Source of the DNA: Alphaproteobacteria bacterium
Lineage (GTDB): Bacteria; Myxococcota_A; UBA796; GCA-2862545
Reading direction: 5' to 3'
DNA: 64,000 nucleotides
Assembly (NCBI GenBank): GCA_020632925.1
Contig: JACKER010000009.1
Coordinates: forward strand, 248,001-312,000
Both the position numbers and the translations under genes were made by a program. The first letter of the stretch is position 1. Each line of letters begins with the position of its first letter. Below the pieces are notes generated by a model. The model was not told where the DNA came from and made no database searches. It worked only from the letters and a program-made list of their open reading frames with translations. Shown here piece after piece: positions 37,367 to 45,814 of this stretch.

Positions 37367-37942
37367 CTACTTGTCGCCGCCGGCTTCCTTCTGGACCTTT
37401 CCGACGCAGGACAGGACCGGGAAGTCGGCGTCGTACACGATCTCGATCCCCTCGCCCGCGACCACCTGGGACACGCGGATCACGTCCTGCACGTCGAGGT
37501 GGGAGACGTCGACCTCGATCCCCTTGGGGATGCGGTCGTACTTGCAGCGCACCCACACGTCCCGACGGATGGTCCGCAGCTTGCCGCCGATGAGCGCGCC
37601 CTTCGGACGGCCCACGGGGACGAGCGGGACGCGAACCGAGATGTCGTGCTCGGGCACGGCGTACAGGTCGACGTGCAGCAGCGCGCGGCTCACCGGGTGC
37701 CGCTGGACCTCGCGGACCATGCAGGACACGGGGGCGCCGTCGCCGATCTTCACACCGACGACCGTGTTGCGGTCACCGGTCTGCTTGAAGATGTCGAGCA
37801 GCCGGCTCGGGTCGAGCGACACCGGCGTGGCCGCGTGCTGCGGCCCATAGACCACCGCCGGGATCGAGCCAGCGGCGCGAGCCTTGCGCGCAGGGCCCTT
37901 GCGGGTCGTGGCGCGCGGCGTCGCTTCGAGCGTCAAGTCCAT
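37367..37942 (-). CDS. rplY: 50S ribosomal protein L25/general stress protein Ctc
   Basis: 191 residues from ATG 37942; the long form (CTC type) has an N-terminal L25 domain (LTLEATPRATTRKGPARKARAAGSIPAVVYG split at 3-33) and a C-terminal TL5 beta domain. It binds 5S rRNA. The length matches CTC proteins rather than the short E. coli form. A 276-base gap separates it from prs. Confidence 0.95.
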   Translation of the reverse strand: MDLTLEATPRATTRKGPARKARAAGSIPAVVYGPQHAATPVSLDPSRLLDIFKQTGDRNTVVGVKIGDGAPVSCMVREVQRHPVSRALLHVDLYAVPEHDISVRVPLVPVGRPKGALIGGKLRTIRRDVWVRCKYDRIPKGIEVDVSHLDVQDVIRVSQVVAGEGIEIVYDADFPVLSCVGKVQKEAGGDK

Positions 37943-38218
37943 GATTCCACCTCGGATCCTGACCGGCTCACGCTTCGTTGCACGCCGACAGGACCGTGGA
38001 CAGCAGGCGGATCGAGCCACCCACTGTCCCCTGGACTGGGGCGGGCTCACCTCTGCGGGGGCCGGGACAGAACCATGACGATCCGGAGCACCGGATCACT
38101 TGTGTTGATCCCCCCGGCCGAAGCCGAGGGACCCCCGAGCGGACCCGGGAGCGAACGTTAGCCGGCCGGGACTATCCGGTCCGCGGCACGCCCGCAAGCG
38201 CGCTGCCCACGCGCCCCT
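37943..38218. other. Intergenic region between prs and rplY
   Basis: 276 bases without a gene. It holds one perfect hairpin (38080-38097) and, on the minus strand, a GCTAAC element near 38157-38164 that may be a promoter -10. No open frame with a ribosome site was seen. Confidence 0.6.
38080..38097. terminator. Perfect hairpin downstream of prs
   Basis: GATCCGG, loop AGCA, CCGGATC. Seven-base stem with a four-base loop, 122 bases past the prs stop. No T-run on the minus strand, so it could be a terminator or an operator. Confidence 0.35.
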
Positions 38219-39187
38219 TCACGCCTCGTCGTGCGGCAGGAACAGGCGCGAGATCGAGTCGTTGAAGTGGATGGCGCGGATGGCCTCCGCGAACAACGGC
38301 GCGACGGAGAGGACCTCGATCTTCGCGCAGCGGCGCGCCTGCTCCGAGAGCGGGATGGTGTCGGTCACGATGAGCTTGTCGAAGTCCGACTCCTGGACGC
38401 GCGACACCGCGGGCCCCGAGAGCACGGGGTGGGTGGACAGACCGTAGATGGCGCGAGCGCCAGCGGCCTTGAGCGCCGAGCAGCCCTTCGTCAGCGTCCC
38501 CGCCGTGTCCACCATGTCGTCGACGACGATGGCGACGCGGTCCTTCACGTCACCGACGATGTGGTGGACCTCGGCCTCGTTGGGTGCCGACCGCCGCTTG
38601 TCGAGCACCGCCAGGCCCGCGCCGAGCCGACGCGCGTACGACCGGGCGCGCTCCACGCCACCGGCGTCCGGCGAGACGATGACGGTCTCGGTCGGGTCGG
38701 CGGTGACCAGGTTCTCCTTGAGGTACTGGTAGAGGACGGGCAGGGCGTACAGGTTGTCGACGGGCACGTCGAAGAAGCCCTGGATCTGCCCGGCGTGCAG
38801 GTCCATCGTCAGCACCCGCTCGACGCCGGCCGTCTGGATCAGCTCCGCGACGAGCTTGGCCGTGATCGGCGCCCGAGGCTGCACCTTCCGGTCCTGCCGC
38901 GCATACCCGAAGTACGGCATGACCGCGGTGACGCGACCCGCCGAGCTGCGTCGGCAGGCCTCCGCCATGATCAGCAGCTCCATCAGGTTGTCGTTCGCCG
39001 GCGCACAGGTGGACTGCACCAGGAACACGTCTCGCCCGCGGACGTTGGCCTCGATCTCCACGCGGATCTCGCCGTCGGAGAACCGCGACACGACCGAACT
39101 GGCGATCGGTTGCCGGAGGTAGTGGGCCATCTTCTTGGCAACCGCCGGGCTGGCGTTACCGGTGAACAGCATCATCTCGCCAACCAT
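38219..39187 (-). CDS. prs: Ribose-phosphate pyrophosphokinase (PRPP synthase)
   Basis: 322 residues, ATG 39187 with GGAGGG four bases ahead. The class I PRPP synthetase motifs are present: RFSDGEIRVEI, APITAKLVAELIQTAG, and the PRPP-binding VDDMVDTAGTL. It makes PRPP from ribose 5-phosphate and ATP for purine, pyrimidine, His and Trp synthesis. Length matches the bacterial form. It follows a tRNA-Gln gene by 22 bases, a pairing common in proteobacteria. Confidence 0.97.
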   Translation of the reverse strand: MVGEMMLFTGNASPAVAKKMAHYLRQPIASSVVSRFSDGEIRVEIEANVRGRDVFLVQSTCAPANDNLMELLIMAEACRRSSAGRVTAVMPYFGYARQDRKVQPRAPITAKLVAELIQTAGVERVLTMDLHAGQIQGFFDVPVDNLYALPVLYQYLKENLVTADPTETVIVSPDAGGVERARSYARRLGAGLAVLDKRRSAPNEAEVHHIVGDVKDRVAIVVDDMVDTAGTLTKGCSALKAAGARAIYGLSTHPVLSGPAVSRVQESDFDKLIVTDTIPLSEQARRCAKIEVLSVAPLFAEAIRAIHFNDSISRLFLPHDEA

Positions 39188-39209
39188 CGCGCCCTCCGAA
39201 CACCGAGCA

Positions 39210-39281
39210 TTGGGGCGGCAGGATTCGAACCTGCGGGTGCCGGAGTCAAAGTCCGGTGCCTTACCGCTTGGCGACGCCCCA
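39210..39281 (-). tRNA. tRNA-Gln (anticodon TTG)
   Basis: On the minus strand 5'-TGGGGCG acceptor pairs with CGCCCCA at the 3' end. D arm GCC/GGC, anticodon stem CCGGA/TCCGG with loop CTTTGAC (TTG at the centre), variable CACCC, T arm GCAGG/CCTGC with TTCGAAT. CCA is not encoded. The 72-base span includes the discriminator base. Confidence 0.95.
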
Positions 39282-39334
39282 GCGACACCCCCCGACTAAC
39301 CCGTCGGACCCCACCCGCACGCCCCCGGTCGGCC

Positions 39335-40483
39335 TCAGACGACGGGCGGGGCGCGCAGCTTCCGGATGGCGGCCCGCAGACCCTCGACGGTCAGCTCGTA
39401 CATCGGGAAGACGGCTCCGATGGCCTCGACCGTGGGGTGCTGCCACCAGCGCTTCGGGTCGGGGTTGAGCCACACCGAGCCCGGAGCGGCCGACCGGACC
39501 CGCTTGAGCCAGTCGATCCCGCTGGGTGTGTCGTTGCCGGGCCACGAATACGGAGAGAACAGCTCGTAGGGCGCCATCGACGCGTCCCCCACGAGGATCA
39601 GGCGGTGGCGGGGCCCGAAGCCCGCGAGCACCTTCTCCGTGGCCACCCGCTCCCGCTCGCCGTCACCCTCGTAGAGCCAGCCGTAGACGCAGTTGTGGAA
39701 CTGGTAGCTCTTGAAGCTCTTGAAGCCGCGCGTGCGCGACGCGGCGCTGAACAAGCGCGACACGAGCTCGTAGTGGGGTGCCATGGAGCCGCCGGCGTCC
39801 ATCATCAGGACCAGGTGGACCTGGTTGACCCTCGCGCGGTGCTCGACGATCTCGATGTCGCCAGCGTTGTCGGCGGTGCGCCGGATCGTCCCCTTCAGGT
39901 CGAGCTCGAGGTCGCCCTCGCGGATGAGCGTCCGCAGCAACCGCAGGGACACCTCGAGGTCGCGGATGTCGATCGTGCGGTCGGTCCGGTACTCCTCCCA
40001 GCGACGATCGGACGCCACCTGGATCGCCGACCGCCCTCCCCCGCTCCCGCCGACGCGGATCCCACGCGACGCGCGACCGCTGTTCCCGAAGGGGCTGGTG
40101 CCGCCCGTGCCGACCCAGCGGCTGCCGCCCTCGTGGCGCTCCTTCTGCTCGGCGATCCGCTTCAGCAGCTCCTTCCAGAGGTCCTCGTCGCGGATGCCCG
40201 GATCGACGCGCTCTCCCTCCGCACCGACCGCGTCCCTCACCCATGCCTCGATGCGCTCCCGCGTCTCCTCGTCCAGGACGGCACCGCCGAAGGTCTGCGC
40301 GAACGCGAGGTCGTACCGATCGAAGTCCGCCTCGGTGCGGCACAGGATCGCCCGCCCGATCGCGTGCAGCTCGTCGGGCGCGCCGATGAGGTCCGACCGC
40401 AGCGCGTCCATGAAGGTCGTCCACTCCCCGAGGCCGACGGGGACGCCCTGGCTGCGCAGGTTCACGAGGAAGTCCAGGAACAT
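39335..40483 (-). CDS. CoxE-like VWA protein with degenerate MIDAS
   Basis: 382 residues from ATG 40483, which overlaps the preceding stop by one base. The N-terminal ~150 residues are helical (FLVNLRSQGVPVGLGEWTTFM) like CoxE/'VWA containing CoxE-like' proteins. The VWA domain begins at ~230 with LVLMMDAGGSMAPHYELV, a variant of D-x-S-x-S in which the first Ser is Gly; the family with M-D-N-G-G-S has this form. FHNCVYGWLYE and WPGNDTPSG follow. Such proteins partner MoxR ATPases in co-factor insertion or complex assembly. MoxR and a DUF4291-like protein lie immediately upstream in the same operon. Confidence 0.83.
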   Translation of the reverse strand: MFLDFLVNLRSQGVPVGLGEWTTFMDALRSDLIGAPDELHAIGRAILCRTEADFDRYDLAFAQTFGGAVLDEETRERIEAWVRDAVGAEGERVDPGIRDEDLWKELLKRIAEQKERHEGGSRWVGTGGTSPFGNSGRASRGIRVGGSGGGRSAIQVASDRRWEEYRTDRTIDIRDLEVSLRLLRTLIREGDLELDLKGTIRRTADNAGDIEIVEHRARVNQVHLVLMMDAGGSMAPHYELVSRLFSAASRTRGFKSFKSYQFHNCVYGWLYEGDGERERVATEKVLAGFGPRHRLILVGDASMAPYELFSPYSWPGNDTPSGIDWLKRVRSAAPGSVWLNPDPKRWWQHPTVEAIGAVFPMYELTVEGLRAAIRKLRAPPVV

Positions 40484-41115
40484 CAGGCCCCCGTCAGGCG
40501 GAGTCGGTCGGCGTCGGACACCGGGATCGGGCCGCAGACCGGCACGGGCATGCCCGACGAGCGGTGGTCCCGGTGCTGGCGGACCCACGGCGTCAGGTCC
40601 ATCACGCCGATCACCCAGTCGTGGGTGAAGGCGTGCAGCGCCTGATCGCGGAGCGAGAACCGAGGCGTCTGCCACGGCAGCGGATCGCCGTTGGGGTCGA
40701 CCTCGCCGTGCCAGGTCACGAGCACGCCGGCGTATCGGGTCGCGAGCCGGAAGGCCGCCGCGGACGCGTAGACGCTCGGCACGTTCTCCGCGAGGACGCT
40801 CGACCGCAGCATGGCGTCGAAGCCCGCGCGCGACATCCGCACACCGAGGATGCGCTCGCGTCCCGCCAACCGTCCCCAGTCCGTGCGCGCGAGCAGCGCC
40901 GGCAACGACAGGCGGAGGCGGGTGGTGAGGTCGAGGCGCCAGGCTCGGCAGTGTGGGCTGCCCATGCCGTGCGCGAGCAGATCGTCGGCGACCTCCTCGC
41001 CGTGGGCCTGGAACCCGAGCACCTCCTCGCCGATCGTGCAGCCGAGCAACGGCCGTCCGCCCGGGGCCTCGAGGCCCGCCGTGCGGTCCTGTGGCGCCCA
41101 GACGACCGCGCTCAC
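40483..41115 (-). CDS. DUF4291-like protein
   Basis: 210 residues from GTG 41115, overlapping the MoxR stop by three bases (GTGA). The C-terminal half matches the pattern of DUF4291 proteins: DWGRLAGRERILGVRMSRAGFD, then VTWHGEVDPNGDPLPWQ and the end VIGVMDLTPWVRQ. The N-terminus (IGEEVLGFQAHGEEVADDLL) is not the usual start of that family. DUF4291 proteins are cytoplasmic and of unknown function. The tight placement between MoxR and VWA genes suggests it is part of, or a client of, the MoxR-VWA chaperone module. Confidence 0.68.
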   Translation of the reverse strand: MSAVVWAPQDRTAGLEAPGGRPLLGCTIGEEVLGFQAHGEEVADDLLAHGMGSPHCRAWRLDLTTRLRLSLPALLARTDWGRLAGRERILGVRMSRAGFDAMLRSSVLAENVPSVYASAAAFRLATRYAGVLVTWHGEVDPNGDPLPWQTPRFSLRDQALHAFTHDWVIGVMDLTPWVRQHRDHRSSGMPVPVCGPIPVSDADRLRLTGA

Positions 41116-41927
41116 GCGCTGGACCGGCGCGGCGCGTTCAGATCGGCCTCCTGCTTCAGGAGCACGCCGAGGAACGGGTCCTCCGAGCGCACGCGCTCCG
41201 GATCGAGGCCCGCGTGGACCAGGACCGTCAGCCAGTCCACGAGCTCGCTCGTGCTGGGCTTCTTGCGCAGCCCCTGCCGCCGACGGAGCCCGAGGAAGCG
41301 ATCGAGGGCCGCGTCCAGCAGCGCCTGATCGAGGTCCGGGTGGTGGACGCGCACGATGCGCTCCAGTTGCTCCCGGTCCGGGAAGGAGATGTAGTGGAAC
41401 ACGCACCGACGAAGGAAGGCATCGGGGAGCTCCTTCTCGGCGTTCGAGGTGATGATGGTGATCGGGCGGTGCTTCGCGCGCACCGTCTCGTCGAGCTCGG
41501 CGATGTGGAACGCCATCTCGTCCAGCTCGCGCAGCAGGTCGTTGGGGAACTCCACGTCGGCCTTGTCGATCTCGTCGATCAACACGACCGTCTGTTCCTC
41601 GGCGGTGAACGCGCGACCGAGCGGCCCCATCCGGATGTACTGCCGGATGTCGCTCACGTCGGAGCCGCCGAAGCGGCTGTCGTTGAGCCGCTGGACGACG
41701 TCGTAGGTGTAGAGCCCGTCGACGGCCTTGGTCGTGGACTTCACGTGCCAGGTGACGAGGGGGTGGCCGAGCGCCTCCGCCACGGCGGTCGCGAGCAGCG
41801 TCTTGCCCGTCCCCGGTTCGCCCTTCACCAGCAGCGGTCGCCGCAGGGCGATGGCGGCGTCCACCACCTGACGCAGGCCGTCGTCCACGATGTACCCGCT
41901 GGTGCCCTCGAACCGCGCGAACCCCAT
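41112..41927 (-). CDS. MoxR-family AAA+ ATPase
   Basis: 271 residues from ATG 41927 with GGGAGG upstream. Walker A is VKGEPGTGKTLLA (34-46), Walker B VLIDEID (115-121), sensor-1 ITSNAEKELP and an arginine finger in FLRRCVF. MoxR ATPases act as chaperones that insert cofactors or assemble complexes with a VWA partner, as seen here two genes downstream. The normal length and intact motifs suggest an active ATPase. Confidence 0.92.
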   Translation of the reverse strand: MGFARFEGTSGYIVDDGLRQVVDAAIALRRPLLVKGEPGTGKTLLATAVAEALGHPLVTWHVKSTTKAVDGLYTYDVVQRLNDSRFGGSDVSDIRQYIRMGPLGRAFTAEEQTVVLIDEIDKADVEFPNDLLRELDEMAFHIAELDETVRAKHRPITIITSNAEKELPDAFLRRCVFHYISFPDREQLERIVRVHHPDLDQALLDAALDRFLGLRRRQGLRKKPSTSELVDWLTVLVHAGLDPERVRSEDPFLGVLLKQEADLNAPRRSSA

Positions 41928-42225
41928 CCGACCTCCCGCTGACCCGTATCACCTCGCGGAAGGGCGAGCGCCGAGCGCCTCCCGGCGCGCCACGTGTTAT
42001 TCCGCGCCTGGCTCGGGATGGTTCCGGGCCGAACACCGCCGTGGTGCCCGCCGGACGGGACCCCGGAGACAGCCGTGAACGCCCGGGCGCTGACTCGGGC
42101 AAGGCAGGGACGAGGTCGCCGACGCATCGGAACACCGATCGAAAGGCGAGGAACGACGGGCGGAGAACCCCAGGCGGAGCGAGGACCACGACGGTGGGTC
42201 CGACGATCCGCGGAGCATCGACAAC
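41928..42225. other. Divergent intergenic region between moxR-like and NYN-LOTUS genes
   Basis: 298 bases, no gene. It must hold two divergent promoters. A small inverted repeat ATCGG-AACA-CCGAT (42126-42139) lies within. No RNA gene was recognised, but the region is long compared with others in the window. Confidence 0.6.
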
Positions 42226-43914
42226 TTGGAAACCAATCTAGCGGTACTGATCGACTTCGAGAACATCGCAGCAGGCACGGAGAAGGAGGGGCTCGGACGC
42301 TTCGACGTCGAGAGCCTGATCCAGCGGGTGAAGGACAAGGGGCGGATCCTGGTCGCCCGGTCCTACGGCGACTGGGGGCGGTTCAGCCGCTTCAAGCAGG
42401 CGCTCCTCACGTCGAACGTGACGATGATGGAGCTGACCTCCCACGGCATGCAGGACAAGAACCGCGCGGACATCGCGATGGTGGTGGACGCGCTGGAGCT
42501 GGCGTTCACCCGCGCGTACGTCGACACCTTCGTGGTGGTGAGCGGCGACAGTGACTTCACCCCGCTCGTGCTCAAGATGCGCGAGCTGAACAAGCGCGTC
42601 ATCGGCATCGGTACGCGCAAGAGCACGTCTCGCCTGCTCATCCAGGCGTGCGACGAGTTCATCTTCTACGACACCATCGTCCAGCCCAAGCAGAAGCGGA
42701 CGGCGACGCGCAAGGTGGCCGGCCGCCAGAACTCCGAGGTCGCCCAGGCCTTCGAGCTGCTCGAGGAGGCGCTGGACGGCCTGCAGCGCGAGAACCCCGA
42801 TCCGCCCCACGGCAGCCTGGTGAAGTCGGCGATCCTCCGCAAGACGCCGGACTTCAGCGAGTCCGACCTCGGGTTCAACTCCTTCGCCCGCTTCCTGGAG
42901 GCGGCGCAGGAGGCCGGTCTGGTGCGGATCATCCGCGACACCAAGTCCGGCGGGTACCGCGTCGACGCGCTGGAGGACGAAGAGGAGCCGACCCGCGCCC
43001 CGGTCGCCGAGGTCGAGCCCGGCGCGAACTGGGTCGACGAGTACATGCCGAGCGGCGTGGACCTGTTCACCGACGTGCTCGCCAAGGCCGGCCACGTCGT
43101 CGTGTCCGCTGCCACCCGTCTCGCCGTCCTCGAGGCGCTCGAGCAGGTGGTCGAGGAGCGCGACCAGAAGCGGCGCAAGACCACGCTCCAGTTCGTCCGC
43201 GAGGACATGCGCAAGAAGCTCCGCCGCACGCATCCCGACCTGCCGAACGAGGTGCTGCGCTCGATCCTGGACGGGCTCCTCAGCAGTGGCGAGCTGATCC
43301 ACCGAGACGGCACGGCGATCCGCTCCGCGACCGCTCCCTTCACGCTGCAGAAGAACGCCGAGGGCCTCAACGAGACCCTGATCCGCGTGTACCTGGCGCA
43401 CCTGCGCGAGGCCGGCGTGGACCTGTCGGACACGGGCCGCCTGGCGGAGCTGCTCTACGGTGACGCCGACCGTCGCCGCGCGATCGAGGAGACGCTCGCC
43501 TGGCTCGTGACGGAAGGCGACCGCGAGGATCTGGACCTGGATCTCGACGACCTGCTGTCCGTCGACGCGCGTCCCGAGCCCGAGCCGGAGACCGACGGCC
43601 CGAGCTTCGACATCGACGCCGTGCTGGAGCCGGTGATCGAGGACGCGCCCGCCGAGGAGGAGCCGCGCAAGCGTCGCCGCACCCGGAAGAAGTCGGACGC
43701 CGCCGACGAGGCGCCCTCGGTGGAGGCGAAGGTGGAGCCCGAGCCGGCCCCCGCGCCCGCTGCCGAGGACAAGCCGAAGGTCAAGCGGTCGACGACCCGG
43801 TCGCGCAAGAAGGTCGAGCCCGCCGAGGCCCCGGCCGAGCCTGCCGACGACCTCGACCTCGACCTCGACGCGCTCCTCGAGCCCGCGCCGAAGAAGAAGT
43901 CGACGAAGAAGTAG
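42226..43914 (+). CDS. NYN (PIN-like) nuclease with LOTUS/OST-HTH domain
   Basis: 562 residues from TTG 42226 (GGAG ten bases upstream). The NYN domain covers ~1-155 with the acidic residues D10 (VLIDFEN), D82 in KNRADIAM and D108/D110 in SGDSDF, so the nuclease site is intact. A LOTUS/OST-HTH RNA-binding unit follows at ~170-250 (HGSLVKSAILRKTPDFSESD pattern, FNSFARFLE, GGYRVDAL). A second helical region at ~275-370 resembles a degenerate copy. The tail is acidic then Lys-rich (KKKSTKK). NYN-LOTUS proteins are known mostly from eukaryotes (MARF1-like) and some bacteria, where they are thought to cut or bind RNA, but partners are unknown. It converges with the next gene. Confidence 0.87.
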   Translation: METNLAVLIDFENIAAGTEKEGLGRFDVESLIQRVKDKGRILVARSYGDWGRFSRFKQALLTSNVTMMELTSHGMQDKNRADIAMVVDALELAFTRAYVDTFVVVSGDSDFTPLVLKMRELNKRVIGIGTRKSTSRLLIQACDEFIFYDTIVQPKQKRTATRKVAGRQNSEVAQAFELLEEALDGLQRENPDPPHGSLVKSAILRKTPDFSESDLGFNSFARFLEAAQEAGLVRIIRDTKSGGYRVDALEDEEEPTRAPVAEVEPGANWVDEYMPSGVDLFTDVLAKAGHVVVSAATRLAVLEALEQVVEERDQKRRKTTLQFVREDMRKKLRRTHPDLPNEVLRSILDGLLSSGELIHRDGTAIRSATAPFTLQKNAEGLNETLIRVYLAHLREAGVDLSDTGRLAELLYGDADRRRAIEETLAWLVTEGDREDLDLDLDDLLSVDARPEPEPETDGPSFDIDAVLEPVIEDAPAEEEPRKRRRTRKKSDAADEAPSVEAKVEPEPAPAPAAEDKPKVKRSTTRSRKKVEPAEAPAEPADDLDLDLDALLEPAPKKKSTKK

Positions 43915-43922
43915 CCTCGAGC

Positions 43923-45104
43923 TCAGCCGTTCGACGCCGTGGTGCGGGGCTCCGACGCGAGCCTCGCCCACAGCGGACCGAACGTCAGGCCGTGCAGCAC
44001 GATCACGTCCCCCATCGGGTTGTCGGCGAGCTGCTCCAACCTCGGGTCGAGGTGGACGACCACGTCTGCGACCCCGAGTGACCGAGACAGGCGGCGGGCC
44101 GTGCGCTCGTCGCCGAACGCATGGGACGCGAGGATGGCGAAGCCCGACGACGACGGGCTCGCATCCAGGATCGGCACGATCGGCCCCGAGTCCACGTCCA
44201 CCGGACCACGCCAGCCACTCCCCCACTCGCTGGCCCAGCCGAAGCCGAGCAGCGAGTGCCCGAGCTCGGTCCGCGCCCGCTCGTACTGGTCCCTCGCGAG
44301 CTCCGCGTCGAGCACGAGCAGGTTGGTGGCCACGAGCCACACGGTCGAGCCCTCCGGCCCGTCCAGCATCCGGCCGTCCCAGGTGTACGAGCTGCCGAGC
44401 ATGCCCGTCTCGGGCTCCACCAGCGCGCGCCGCGCATCCACCAGGAAGTCGTCGAGCAGCGCCTGGTGATCGGTGCCGTCGAGCACGTCGGCGGCCCGGA
44501 TCGCCACCAGCGCGTTGGTCACGCAGAACAGCCAGGCCTCGTCGGGGTAGCTCTCGGGCAGGCCCGCTGGGCTCCGCTCGAACATCGCCTCCATCTCGAC
44601 CACGCGTTCCCGATGGATCCGCGCGGCGACCTCGTCCTCGCTCACCAGGCGCCTCGCCGCCGCGACCAGGGCGATCTCGCCATCCACGAACAGCGATCGG
44701 CCAGCCGGATCGCGGAACGGGCGCGCATGGACGTAGGGAAGCAGGAAGCGAGCCTGCCCTGCGGCGGCCTCCTCGCTCACCAGCTCGTCCAGCAGACGAT
44801 CGATGGTCGCCAGGCGCTCCTCCGCCCGCTCGGGGTGGGCCAGGGCGTCGTCGGCCAGCGCAAGCGCCAGGAAGGTCCGCCTCATGAAGTCCCACTCCGG
44901 GTTGAACCCGCGGAGCTCGTCGACCGAGTCGCGCCAGGCGTCGGCGTCCGCGAGCAGCGCGACCTGCTCCGACAGCAGCTGCTCGGCCCGCTCCTCGTCG
45001 TCGGGTCGAGACAACGCGAAGCCGCCGGCGGCGATGGCCCCCAACAGCGCGATCCGCCCCGCAGCCGTCATCAACGTCCGCCCACGGCTCCGTCCACGCC
45101 CCAT
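43923..45104 (-). CDS. Membrane-anchored alpha/alpha-toroid-like protein
   Basis: 393 residues from ATG 45104, which has AGGAGG upstream. The N-terminus has one hydrophobic segment (residues ~14-31) that may be a signal anchor. The remainder is helical with repeated hairpin pairs (RFLLPYVHARPFRDPAG, SYPDEAWLFCVTNALVAI, STVWLVATNLLVLDAELA) like an (alpha/alpha)6-barrel of the linalool dehydratase-isomerase or glucuronyl C5-epimerase sort. No catalytic residues can be named. It should face the periplasm. It lies between the NYN gene and the methyltransferase, divergent from the latter. Confidence 0.5.
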   Translation of the reverse strand: MGRGRSRGRTLMTAAGRIALLGAIAAGGFALSRPDDEERAEQLLSEQVALLADADAWRDSVDELRGFNPEWDFMRRTFLALALADDALAHPERAEERLATIDRLLDELVSEEAAAGQARFLLPYVHARPFRDPAGRSLFVDGEIALVAAARRLVSEDEVAARIHRERVVEMEAMFERSPAGLPESYPDEAWLFCVTNALVAIRAADVLDGTDHQALLDDFLVDARRALVEPETGMLGSSYTWDGRMLDGPEGSTVWLVATNLLVLDAELARDQYERARTELGHSLLGFGWASEWGSGWRGPVDVDSGPIVPILDASPSSSGFAILASHAFGDERTARRLSRSLGVADVVVHLDPRLEQLADNPMGDVIVLHGLTFGPLWARLASEPRTTASNG

Positions 45105-45196
45105 CGCTCACCTCCTGTGTGGTCATCACCCCCGCACCGCGTGACCAACCCCCAGGTGGTGTGCAGATTCGGTGCAACGGCCACCTCGGAGGTCCC

Positions 45197-45814
45197 GTGT
45201 CCTGGTTCTCCCGCCTGTACGACCCCCTGCTCGCCCCGGCGGAACGCCTCGTGTTCGCCGTCCGACGCCGGGAGCTGCTCGCGGCGACGAGCGGGCGCGT
45301 GCTGGAGCTCGGCGCGGGCACGGGAGCCAACCTCCCGCACTACCCCGCCGACGTCGATCTCGTACTGACCGAGCCCGACGACGGAATGCGCTCCCTGCTC
45401 GTCCCCCGGGCCGAGCGTCGTCCGATGACGGAGGTCCACGACGCGCGCGGCGAGTCGCTCCCCTTCCCTGACGCGTCGTTCGACGTGGTCGTGGCGACGC
45501 TCGTGCTGTGCTCCGTGCGCGATCCCGCTCGGGTCGTCTCGGAGGTCCGCCGGGTGCTCCGTGACGACGGGCGCTTCCTGTTCCTCGAGCACGTCGCGAG
45601 CGAGGGTTGGCGAGGCTCGCTCCAGCGCGGGCTCGATCCCGCCTGGCAGGCGATCGCGGGCCACTGCCACCTCCACCGCGACCCGCTTCCGGTCCTGGCG
45701 GAGGGAGGGTTCGAGGTGCACGACGCGCGCGTGGAGCGGCCCTGGGTCGTTCCGCCCTTCCTCCAGCCCATCCTGTCGGGCGTCGCGCGGCCCGGCCTCA
45801 GAGGCGGTCGGTGA
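45197..45814 (+). CDS. Class I SAM-dependent methyltransferase
   Basis: 205 residues from GTG 45197, chosen because GGAGG (45188-45192) lies four bases upstream. Motif I is VLELGAGTGANLP, the acidic strand VLTEPDD, motif post-I PFPDASFDVVVATLVL, and LFLEHV, matching the UbiE/COQ5-type or small-molecule Methyltransf_11 group. The substrate is not determinable. Its end overlaps the convergent propeller gene by 17 bases. Confidence 0.83.
   Translation: MSWFSRLYDPLLAPAERLVFAVRRRELLAATSGRVLELGAGTGANLPHYPADVDLVLTEPDDGMRSLLVPRAERRPMTEVHDARGESLPFPDASFDVVVATLVLCSVRDPARVVSEVRRVLRDDGRFLFLEHVASEGWRGSLQRGLDPAWQAIAGHCHLHRDPLPVLAEGGFEVHDARVERPWVVPPFLQPILSGVARPGLRGGR

Noticed and set aside
34349..38161. A 1270-codon open frame on the plus strand
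   Set aside because: It crosses dnaB, rplI, rpsF, pth and rplY, all secure on the minus strand. It contains no recognisable motif.
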